This document shows, one piece after another, positions 1 through 9,035 of a stretch of DNA of 64,000 bases; position 1 is the stretch's first letter, and the number at the start of each line of letters is the position of its first letter. Source of the stretch: Streptomyces sp. NRRL F-5135 (GTDB taxonomy: Bacteria > Actinomycetota > Actinomycetes > Streptomycetales > Streptomycetaceae); the NCBI RefSeq assembly GCF_000719775.1, contig NZ_JOHR01000010.1, forward strand, positions 182,953 through 246,952. The letters are read 5' to 3'. Below the pieces are notes generated by a model that was given only the letters and a program-made list of their open reading frames with translations, did not search any database and was not told the origin of the DNA. The position numbers were made by a program, and so were the translations under genes.

Positions 1-204
1 GTCGCACTCGTAGATGCTGGCCAGCCGGCGCAGCCGATCCTCGCTGACGCCGAAGCGTCCGGCTTCGATGTTGGAGATCATCGTGCGGTCCGAGCCCAGT
101 AGTTCGGCCGCCGCCGGCCCGGACATGCCCGCCGCCTCGCGGAGTCTGCGAAGTTCCGCCCCGAATCGGCGCTGACGGATGGTCGGGGTCTGTCGGGGTG
201 CCAT
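1..204 (-). CDS. XRE-family HTH regulator, N-terminal fragment (WhiJ-like)
   Basis: The reading frame starts with ATG at 204 and runs off the left edge, so only 68 codons are visible. The visible part is a helix-turn-helix domain of the XRE/Cro type: an arginine-rich start (RQRRFGAELRRLREAAGMS), then AAELLGSDRTMISNIEAG as the turn and recognition helix. In Streptomyces this domain usually heads a protein of about 280 residues ending in a DUF5753 domain (WhiJ/AbaA-like); that half is outside the window, so this is inference. It diverges from an anti-sigma-like ATPase gene starting at 490, and such pairs commonly include a small DUF397 gene, which would lie to the left. Role is probably regulation of differentiation. 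Confidence 0.8.
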   Translation of the reverse strand, partial: MAPRQTPTIRQRRFGAELRRLREAAGMSGPAAAELLGSDRTMISNIEAGRFGVSEDRLRRLASIYECD

Positions 205-489
205 GTGTTCCTCTCCTCGTTCGCACACAGTCTGATGAGGAGTCCGCTGCGCAGGTCACCATAAGCAGGATTAAAACCCGTTTGAGTGAAGCGGGTAGCA
301 CGAGTTATAGATTCTGCCCTACTGTCAGCGGCGGACCGCTCACAGTACGTCAGCGGAAACCCGGCGAACGCGCCTGCCCACCCGGAACAGCAAGGCGCAC
401 ACCCGCGCTCCGCCAAGCCTGCGACGCCGACACACGTGTGCCGCGTCCGTCCGTCTCATGTCAAGAACTCGCGCCCCAGGAGGTGCATC

Positions 490-1152
490 GTGTGCACGAA
501 TCGACACGAGAAACCCGCCCCCGGCACTGACCCCGAACCGTCGCCCGCCCCGGACGGCGGCGGTGACCCCGCCTCGCGATCGCTTACGGAACCGGCCCCG
601 GGGCCGCACCCCGTTCCCATCCCCTTCGCTGAGCCCTGGCAGTACGAACTCCGGTTCCCGTGCGACCCTCGTGCGCCCCGTGTCGCCCGCACCACACTGA
701 GGGCCGTGCTCACCGCCCATGGCCTGGCCGAACTCGCCTACCGCGCCGAGTTACTGGCGTCGGAGCTGACCACCAACTCCGTCCGTCATACGAAGGGCCC
801 CGCGTCCGTCCGGCTGCACTGGCTGTTCCCCGTACTCCGCGTCAGTGTCTGGGACATGGGTCCCGATTTGCCCGAGCTTCGCCGCCCGCACGCGGAGGCA
901 GACGGCGGCCGAGGGCTGGCGATCCTCGATCTCGTCGCGGATCGGTGGGGCGGGTGCACCATAAGGGAAGGACCATACGGCCCTGGCGGTAAGACCATCT
1001 GGTTCGAACTCGCGCTCACCGCGGATCCTCCGCCTCCACTCGGCGACGGGCCTGAGCTTGCTGCCGGCCTTGCCGGTGTCGCCGGTCCTCACACCTGTCC
1101 CCGTCATACGCCTGACATCGGTCCGGGTGGCGGAGCGGCACTCGTCGCCTGA
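490..1152 (+). CDS. Anti-sigma-factor-like ATP-binding protein (HATPase_c)
   Basis: The 220-residue protein has the GHKL ATPase fold of RsbW/SpoIIAB-type regulators. The N box is E92-L-T-T-N96-S-V-R-H, the G1 box is VWDMGPDLPEL, and the G2 box is GGRGLAILDLVADRWG. The first 35 or so residues are Pro-rich and unordered. GTG at 490 is chosen because a perfect AGGAGG (478-483) lies 6 nt upstream; an open frame reaches back to 286 but has no ribosome site. Codon 88 is TTA (751-753), which in Streptomyces is read only by the bldA tRNA, so translation may be developmentally delayed. It pairs divergently with an XRE regulator, as at whiJ-type loci. The partner sigma factor or target is not visible. 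Confidence 0.85.
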   Translation: MCTNRHEKPAPGTDPEPSPAPDGGGDPASRSLTEPAPGPHPVPIPFAEPWQYELRFPCDPRAPRVARTTLRAVLTAHGLAELAYRAELLASELTTNSVRHTKGPASVRLHWLFPVLRVSVWDMGPDLPELRRPHAEADGGRGLAILDLVADRWGGCTIREGPYGPGGKTIWFELALTADPPPPLGDGPELAAGLAGVAGPHTCPRHTPDIGPGGGAALVA

Positions 1153-1167
1153 ACCGTGGACCGGTTG

Positions 1168-1728
1168 TCATCTCCTGGCCCGCCTCGTGGCTACCGCTCC
1201 CGGCTGCCGCCGCGTGGCCGTCGTCCGTCCTCCGCCGCACCCAACCCGCCCAGCTCGTCCCAAGGTAATCCGCGTCAGGAACGTACCGCCACGCCGACTG
1301 CCGCAGTACCAGATCAGCCACACCCGGTCGCCCTTGGCGGCGGTGGCGCAGCCCTTCAAGGGCGCGTCAGGAAGGCGACCTTCCGGTCACCAGATCGCTC
1401 CACCTTCGGTGCTCCAGCCGACGAGCCCGGCTGCCGGCTCCGGATGCCCTCCGTAGATGCCTTCATCCCCGTAAGCCGTCCAGATTGATCCGCCGTGATC
1501 GGTCACCAGAGAAGGGATGTCATCGCCGATGCAGAAGGTGGCCTCCTGCTCGCCGCTCTTCAGAGGCAACACCACAGCGTTCGGCTTCCACGAGCCCGTG
1601 TCCTCCTTGCCCGCGCGACCGCTTGCAATGAGGAGTCGGGAGTCCGGGAGAAGGGCGATGCGACTGGGCCGGACCTGTACGTCCTCGATCAGTCGTCGTT
1701 GAACTGACCCGTCAGCCTGGCGAATCAC
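1168..1728 (-). pseudogene. Decayed hypothetical gene with in-frame stop
   Basis: Two pieces of coding-quality sequence lie in the same minus-strand frame, separated by one TGA (1387-1389). The first (1728 down) reads IRQADGSVQRRLIEDVQVRP... and ends GWSTEGGAIW. After the stop the frame resumes as PEGRLPDAPLKGCATAAKGD and then VWLIWYCGSRRGGTFLTRI before coding character is lost near 1260. From memory this resembles a widespread Streptomyces hypothetical protein with beta-propeller-like repeats, in which the two halves are continuous. Upstream the frame stays open (RLRSAEADGVLV) into the terminator at 1769-1807 without a start codon, so the 5' end is also missing. A functional short protein starting at GTG 1728 cannot be excluded. 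The 1153-1816 interval holds nothing else coding. Confidence 0.55.
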
Positions 1729-1768
1729 CAGTACTCCATCGGCCTCGGCTGACCGGAGTCTGATGCGC

Positions 1769-1807
1769 GGATGCTCCCGCTGCCCCTATCGGGCGGCGGG
1801 AGCATCC
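1769..1807 (-). terminator. Rho-independent-type hairpin after the DUF4352 gene
   Basis: A 17-bp stem starting GGATGCTCCCGC with one G-U-type mismatch and a 5-nt loop (CTATC) lies 10 bp downstream of the stop of the minus-strand gene 1817-2425. There is no long T tract, which is usual for Streptomyces terminators. Confidence 0.75.
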
Positions 1808-1816
1808 CTGTGTCCG

Positions 1817-2425
1817 TCAGGAGACGTTGCCGCGAACGCCGTCGCTGAACAGGCCGTCGGTGTAGGTCACATACTTCGGGGTGAAATCGCCCTTGCCGGT
1901 GACGGTGCCGGTCAGGTTCTCGCCAGGCGCCAGGTCGACAGTGTCGATCTGGTTCTCGTCGGCGCCCAGTTCAGCAGTGTGTTTGCTGCCGTTGGTGTCG
2001 GTGATGGAGAAGTACAGCGGGTTGACGCTGATCTCCTTCTCACTGTCGTTGGTGATGGTGACCTGCACGCTGGTGAAGTTGGTGCCGTCGGCGATGATGC
2101 TCGCCTTGAACGCCGTCTTCTTGGCTGTGATCTTGACCGGGGCGTCCTCGGCCGGTTCTTCCTTCGGTTCGTCGGCCTTGCCGTCATCGGCCTTGTCGTC
2201 GGCCTTGTCAGGTTTCGACGGCTGAGTGGCCGCGGGATCGCTGTTGCCGGAGGCCGAGGAGGCGTCGTCGCCGCCTCCGCCGACGAGCGCGGCGAGGATA
2301 CCGATGAGGAGGAACAGGCCGACAATGCCGAGGCAGCTGAAACCGATGATTTTGCCGGCGCCCACCTTCTTCGGGGCAGGTGGCTGCTGGCCCCAATTGG
2401 GCTGATGCGGCTGTTGGTACGACAT
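1817..2425 (-). CDS. DUF4352-type membrane-anchored extracytoplasmic protein
   Basis: The 202-residue protein starts MSYQQPHQPNWGQQPPAPKK, a short Pro/Gln-rich cytoplasmic tail. One membrane helix follows (about residues 25-48, IIGFSCLGIVGLFLLIGILAA). Next comes a Gly/Asp/Lys-rich linker (about 50-95, with ADDKADDGKADEPKEEP) and a C-terminal beta-sandwich resembling DUF4352 (about 96-200, containing TSVQVTITNDSEKEISVNP and LAPGENLTGTVTG). The layout suggests an anchored surface domain of unknown ligand. A strong hairpin terminates it at 1769-1807. The gene stands alone; 2426-2615, upstream of it, shows no coding sequence. Confidence 0.75.
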   Translation of the reverse strand: MSYQQPHQPNWGQQPPAPKKVGAGKIIGFSCLGIVGLFLLIGILAALVGGGGDDASSASGNSDPAATQPSKPDKADDKADDGKADEPKEEPAEDAPVKITAKKTAFKASIIADGTNFTSVQVTITNDSEKEISVNPLYFSITDTNGSKHTAELGADENQIDTVDLAPGENLTGTVTGKGDFTPKYVTYTDGLFSDGVRGNVS

Positions 2426-2615
2426 GAGTCCCCCCGAGTGGTTTGTGGACGATGACCCTAACGAGGGAGTCGTGCGGTACGTGACGGGTGTGCGCGGGTA
2501 GTAATCATGTTGTGACTAAAACGTGGAGGTGTAATGGTTCTGCCGGTTGCGGCGGGGGATGGGCAGGTGTCTGCTTCGCCTCCAGACTCGGAGGCGCGTT
2601 CCCACGACCTACGCC

Positions 2616-3434
2616 TCACGCCGCGAAGAAATCCTCCAGCACCGGCGCCAGCACCTGCGGGGCCACCTCGTGCGTCTGGCCCGTCAGGGTGCGGTGACGG
2701 CCACGCGGGAGTGCCTCCGCCACCGCCTTCGCCGCCGAACGCAGGGGCGCGGGGCTGCATCCGCCCTCGGTGACCATCGCCCTGGTACGAGTCACCCGTA
2801 ACCGTTCCGTGGGGACCAGACCCGTCCCCATCACCGCGTCGTCGTACGCGAGGGTGTGTGCCAGGGCCGTCATGGCGTGCCACACCGGCGCCTGCCGCAT
2901 CACGGCGATCGTTTCGGGCGGGGTGCCCGCCCGGGACAGGAACAGTTCGACCGCGTCCCCCCTGCGGCCCGCCGCCAGCAACGCGGTCAGGCGCTCCCTG
3001 TACGCCCCGGCCGCCCCCAGGTCCGCGGCGTCGGACCCGTACGGCGGTTCGTACACCGCGAGCTGGCTGATCGGGAGGCCCGCGGCCGCCGCCTCCAGGG
3101 CCAGGGCCGCGCCCGACGAGACGCCGCACACCGACGCCGTGCCGCCCGCCTCGGCGATCAGCGCCGCCAGGTCCTCGATCTCCCGCTCCACCGCGTACGG
3201 CGCGGTGTCACCGCTGGCGCCGCGCCCGCGCCGGTCGTACGTGATGACGTCGAAGCGCCGGTCGAGCAGCCCGGCCAGGGTGGCCGACGACTCGGCGGTG
3301 CTGAACGCACCGCCCACCACGATCACCGGGCGGCCACGGCCCGACCGCCGGTAGGCGATCCGCGTGCCGTCCCGTGATGTCACCTTCGACTTCGACGCCT
3401 TCGACTCCGACCGCACCGCGCACATGTTGTCCAT
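2616..3434 (-). CDS. Alpha/beta-fold hydrolase
   Basis: The 272-residue protein has the alpha/beta hydrolase order. A strand precedes the oxyanion region (PVIVVGGAFST, about 36-46), TYDRRGRGASG matches the conserved DRRGxGxS loop, G104-V-S106-S-G108 is the nucleophile elbow, and TGQTHEVAP near the C terminus supplies the catalytic histidine. The substrate cannot be read from sequence; relatives are annotated as esterases or hydrolases. The start is uncertain: ATG 3434 has no clear ribosome site and the conserved part begins at about residue 18 (VTSRDGTRIAYRRSG). Codon 212 is TTA (complement of 2799-2801), so expression may need bldA. The 90-bp gap to the DUF427 gene stop at 3525 contains no obvious signal. 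Confidence 0.8.
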   Translation of the reverse strand: MDNMCAVRSESKASKSKVTSRDGTRIAYRRSGRGRPVIVVGGAFSTAESSATLAGLLDRRFDVITYDRRGRGASGDTAPYAVEREIEDLAALIAEAGGTASVCGVSSGAALALEAAAAGLPISQLAVYEPPYGSDAADLGAAGAYRERLTALLAAGRRGDAVELFLSRAGTPPETIAVMRQAPVWHAMTALAHTLAYDDAVMGTGLVPTERLRVTRTRAMVTEGGCSPAPLRSAAKAVAEALPRGRHRTLTGQTHEVAPQVLAPVLEDFFAA

Positions 3435-3524
3435 ACAGAGACGGACCGGCGCGGGCGCCTCAACTCATCGCTCCGGCGGGGAAGTTTTCCGGATCGCCGT
3501 GGCGTCACACGAACGTCGTCGCTG

Positions 3525-3854
3525 TCAGTCGTCGACGACCTCCGTGTCGTAGAAGCAGAAGTGCCCCTTGATCCCGGCGACTTCCGTCTTGGGCTCGGTG
3601 TAGGCCCACACGAGATCCGGGGCGTCGGGCAGCGACCAGTAGGAGGCGTCGCCCTTGAAGGGGCAGTGGGTGCTCGTGTCGGAGGGGATCAGCAGCTCGG
3701 TACGTACGTCCTCGGGCGGGAGGTAGTAGCGCACGGGGCAGCCCGTCTCGCGCAGCAGCAGCGGTCCGCGGCTGTCCGCCAGCACCTGGCCGTCGCGTAC
3801 GACGCGTACGTGCTCGGTGCCCTGCTCGACCGTGATGCGGTGTCCTTCGGTCAT
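3525..3854 (-). CDS. DUF427 domain protein
   Basis: This 109-residue protein is one DUF427 domain (Pfam NTP_transf_9 family). Recognisable stretches are VRVVRDGQVLADS, then LLLRETGCPVRYYLPPEDV, the HCPFKGDASYWSL loop, and DLVWAYTEPKTEVAGIKGHF with the terminal FYDTEV. The function of the family is not established; a nucleotide- or metabolite-related role is only suggested. ATG 3854 follows GAAAGGGACGAG and gives the normal family length; an open frame reaching 3932 lacks a ribosome site. It diverges from the LOG-family gene at 4063, and the 208 bp between them must hold both promoters. Confidence 0.85.
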   Translation of the reverse strand: MTEGHRITVEQGTEHVRVVRDGQVLADSRGPLLLRETGCPVRYYLPPEDVRTELLIPSDTSTHCPFKGDASYWSLPDAPDLVWAYTEPKTEVAGIKGHFCFYDTEVVDD

Positions 3855-4062
3855 CGTCGCTCGTCCCTTTCCGGTTTCAGGGGGGAGGTGGGGTGGCTCT
3901 CGGGCCCTGTCTCCCGGGCCACGGGCCCACACTCTTCAGCACCGGCGGGCCGTGTCCTCTTCCCGGGACGCGGCCACACCTACCGAACGTACCGCCACAC
4001 GCCGACAGGCCGCCCCGCAGTCGCCCGCTGTCCCGCGCCCGCCCGATGCGTACCGTTGCCCC

Positions 4063-4602
4063 ATGAATATCTGCGTCTTCCTCTCCGCCGCCGACCTCGA
4101 CGAGCGCTACACCCGCCCCGCCCGCGAATTCGCCGAGCTCATCGGCAAGGGCGGCCACACCCTCGTCTGGGGCGGCTCCGACAGCGGCCTGATGAAGGTC
4201 GTCGCCGACGGGGTCCAGAAGGCCGGCGGGCGGCTGGTCGGGGTGTCGGTGGACTTCCTCCGGGACGTGGCGCGGCCGGACGCCGACGAGATGCTGGTCG
4301 CCAAGGACCTCGCCGAGCGCAAGGCGCTGCTGCTCTCCCGGGCCGACGCCGTCGTGGTCATGGTCGGTGGCACGGGCACGCTGGACGAGGCCACCGAGAT
4401 CCTGGAGCTGAAGAAGCACTCCCTGCACACCAAGCCCGTCGTCCTGCTCAACACGGCCGGTTTCTACGACGGGCTCAAGGAGCAGTTCCGGCGGATGGAG
4501 GAGGAGGGGTTCCTGCCGATGCCCCTCACAGACCTGGTCTTCTTCGCCGAGGACGGGGTCGGCGTCCTCGCCTACCTCGAAGAGTCGGTGGGTGTTCGGT
4601 GA
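4063..4602 (+). CDS. LOG-family protein (TIGR00730-like)
   Basis: The 179-residue protein belongs to the LOG/lysine decarboxylase-like Rossmann family. Key features are the starting strand MNICVFLSA, VWGGSDSGLMKVVADG, the phosphate-binding loop VGGTGTLDEATEIL (family consensus PGGxGTxxE, with V replacing P here) and the C-terminal helix region. Family members hydrolyse N6-substituted or plain AMP to free base and ribose 5-phosphate; cytokinin activation is the best-studied case. ATG 4063 is the only start that gives the family N terminus. It is the first of a run of rightward genes, with 29 bp before the SDR gene. Confidence 0.85.
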   Translation: MNICVFLSAADLDERYTRPAREFAELIGKGGHTLVWGGSDSGLMKVVADGVQKAGGRLVGVSVDFLRDVARPDADEMLVAKDLAERKALLLSRADAVVVMVGGTGTLDEATEILELKKHSLHTKPVVLLNTAGFYDGLKEQFRRMEEEGFLPMPLTDLVFFAEDGVGVLAYLEESVGVR

Positions 4603-4631
4603 CCGCGCCGGGGTGATGCGACCATGACCGC

Positions 4632-5327
4632 ATGGCTACCCCTACCCACCTCATCACCGGAGCCGGTTCGGGCATCGGCGCCGCCGTCGCGCGCCGGCTG
4701 CACGCGCGCGGCGACGGCCTGTTGCTGCTCGCGCGCGACGCCGGCCGCGCGAAGGAACTCGCCGCCGCCTTCCCCGGCGCCCGTACCCTCGTCGGCGACC
4801 TCGGCAACCCCGACCGGCTCTCCTGGGCCCTGTCCCACCAGTCGCTGCCCGACCGGCTCGATTCGGTCCTGCACATCGCGGGCGTGGTCGACCTGGGGGC
4901 GGTCGGGGAGCTGACCACCAGGACCTGGCGCGCCCAGCTCGACGTGAACCTGATCGCCCCGGCCGAGCTGACCCGGCTCGTCCTGCCGCAGTTGAGGGTT
5001 TCCCAGGGACAGGTGGTGTTCGTCAACTCCGGCGCCGGGCTGTACGCGCACTCCGGATGGAGCGCCTACGCGGCGTCCAAGCACGGCCTGAAGGCCCTGG
5101 CGGACGCGCTGCGCCAGGAGGAGAAGCCCAACGGCGTGCGCGTGACCTCCGTCTATCCCGGCCGTACGGCGAGCCCGATGCAGGCCAAGGTGCACCAGCA
5201 GGAGGGCAAGGAGTACGACGCGTCCCGGTGGATCGACCCGGAATCGGTGGCGACGGCCGTGCTCACGGCGCTCGATCTGCCGCGCGACGCGCAGATCGAC
5301 GATCTGACCGTACGGCCGGGCCGATGA
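4632..5327 (+). CDS. Short-chain dehydrogenase/reductase
   Basis: The 231-residue protein is a classical SDR. The NAD(P)-binding motif is TGAGSGIGAAVA (about residues 9-20), NSGAG is near 134, and the catalytic Y-x-x-x-K is YAASKHG preceded by the catalytic Ser stretch. The C terminus contains VYPGRTASPMQ, also typical. The substrate is unknown. It overlaps the next gene by 4 bp (ATGA at 5324-5327), so the two are probably translationally coupled; the same pair lies beside ligA in other streptomycetes as I recall. Confidence 0.9.
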   Translation: MATPTHLITGAGSGIGAAVARRLHARGDGLLLLARDAGRAKELAAAFPGARTLVGDLGNPDRLSWALSHQSLPDRLDSVLHIAGVVDLGAVGELTTRTWRAQLDVNLIAPAELTRLVLPQLRVSQGQVVFVNSGAGLYAHSGWSAYAASKHGLKALADALRQEEKPNGVRVTSVYPGRTASPMQAKVHQQEGKEYDASRWIDPESVATAVLTALDLPRDAQIDDLTVRPGR

Positions 5328-6460
5328 GCGGCGCCCGTACTCCGGCCGGCACCCGCGCCGGCTCCGCCGGAGCCCCCGAGACCTCCGTCGCCTCCGCAGC
5401 CTCCGCGGGTGGTCCCCTCACCGTGCCCTGGGGTTCCGCCACCGGCGTCGGCTCGATGCCGGGCGGCGACGCGCGCGAGAGCGCCAGGACCGTCACCGGG
5501 ACCTTCGAGCGCTTCCCCTACCTGGCGGAACTGCCCGCGCGCGGCCCCGGCGCCGACATGATCGGGCGTACCGCGGGCCTCCTCGTCGAGGTCTACGCGC
5601 ACGTCGAGCCCAGCGGCTGGCGGATCAGTGACCGGCCCGGCCGGGACACCCGGCGGGCGCGGTCCTGGCTGGGGGAGGACCTCGACGCGCTGGAGGAGTT
5701 CACGCAAGGCTACGAGGGTCCGCTGAAGGTGCAGGTCACCGGCCCGTGGACGCTGGCTGCCGCGCTGGAGCTGAAGAACGGCGAGGCGGCGCTGAGCGAC
5801 CCCGGGGCGTGTCGGGATCTGACCGCCTCGCTGGTGGAGGGCGTGGGCGCGCACCTCGCGGAGGTGCGGCGGCGGGTGCCCGGGGCGGTACCGGTGCTGC
5901 AGCTGGACGAGCCGTCCCTGACCGCGGTCCTGCGCGGACAGGTCAGGACCGCCAGTGGCTACCGCACCCACCGGGCGGTGGACCGGCAGGTGGTGGAGGG
6001 GGTGCTGCGCGAGGTGCTGGCGGTCGTCGGCGCCGGCACGGACGCCGGCGTCACGGGCCGAGCGGCCGGGATCGCTCGCGCCGGCGCGACCGTGGTGCAC
6101 TCCTGCGCGCCCGACGTGCCGTTCGCCCTGCTGCGCCGGGCGGGCGCGGCGGCCGTTTCGTTCGATGCGGGGCTGCTCACGGAACGTGACGACGAGGCGA
6201 TCGGTGAGGCGGTTGAAGGCGGTACGAAACTGTTCGCCGGAATCGTGCCCGGCACGGACGGCCCGTTGTCGGACCCTGCCGGTAGCGTCATGGGTGTCAG
6301 GACGCTGTGGCGCAGGCTGGGGCTGAATCCGGGGACTCTGGCGGAGTCCGTGGTGCTCACCCCGGTGTGCGGGCTGGCGGGGGCCTCCCCCGCGTACGCC
6401 CGTGCCGCGCAGGCGCACTGCGTCAGGGCCGCGAGATCCCTCGCGGACAACCCTGAGTGA
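5324..6460 (+). CDS. Cobalamin-independent methionine synthase-like protein
   Basis: The 378-residue protein belongs to the UROD/MetE C-terminal superfamily and is usually annotated as vitamin-B12-independent methionine synthase. It is much shorter than MetE (about 750 residues) and corresponds only to the catalytic barrel. Visible motifs are LKVQVTGPWTLAAALEL, VLQLDEPSL (D and E typical of the barrel), VVHSCAPDVPFALLR with the metal-ligand-like H and C, and LTPVCGLAGASPAYA with a second Cys. True methionine synthesis is therefore possible but unproven; a different methyl-transfer substrate is equally likely. ATG 5324 overlaps the SDR stop. The N-terminal 35 residues are Ala/Gly-rich. Confidence 0.75.
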   Translation: MSGARTPAGTRAGSAGAPETSVASAASAGGPLTVPWGSATGVGSMPGGDARESARTVTGTFERFPYLAELPARGPGADMIGRTAGLLVEVYAHVEPSGWRISDRPGRDTRRARSWLGEDLDALEEFTQGYEGPLKVQVTGPWTLAAALELKNGEAALSDPGACRDLTASLVEGVGAHLAEVRRRVPGAVPVLQLDEPSLTAVLRGQVRTASGYRTHRAVDRQVVEGVLREVLAVVGAGTDAGVTGRAAGIARAGATVVHSCAPDVPFALLRRAGAAAVSFDAGLLTERDDEAIGEAVEGGTKLFAGIVPGTDGPLSDPAGSVMGVRTLWRRLGLNPGTLAESVVLTPVCGLAGASPAYARAAQAHCVRAARSLADNPE

Positions 6461-8722
<2,262 letters not shown>

Positions 8723-8921
8723 GGGAGGGGATCGTCGAATTCGCGCCGCACAGCTCACCCGTTCGGCGCATACCAGATGGTTAAGGATGGGCAGGCCGCA
8801 TTCGGGCAACAGCTGTAGAGCGCTGCCCGTCGACGCGTTCGGCAGCCTACTGTGGGGATGTGCGCCTGTCGTGCACGGCTGCATGGTCCGCGATCGGTCG
8901 TCATGCTCGGCCGTCAGGACA

Positions 8922-9005
8922 TGACGACGTGCCATCACATGGCAACGACCGCCGTCGCATGGCAACGAACGCCATCGCGCGGTGACGACGTGCCATCACC
9001 TGGCA
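8922..9005. repeat. Operator-like repeat array upstream of the GGDEF-EAL gene
   Basis: Between ligA and the GGDEF-EAL gene the 313-bp gap (8723-9035) holds a compact array. A 23-bp element beginning TGACGACGTGCCATCA occurs at 8922-8944 and 8983-9005 with one difference. Two adjacent 20-bp copies of CATGGCAACGA(C/A)CGCC(G/A)TCG lie between them (8938-8957, 8958-8977; 18 of 20 identical). Each 23-bp element contains the inverted pair TGCCA-N5-TGGCA, and the middle contains ATGGC-N7-GCCAT. It is probably a multi-site operator for an unknown regulator. The rest of the gap shows no gene. Confidence 0.7.
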
Positions 9006-9035
9006 TCGGCTACGCCGGCTGTGAGAGGGACGGGA

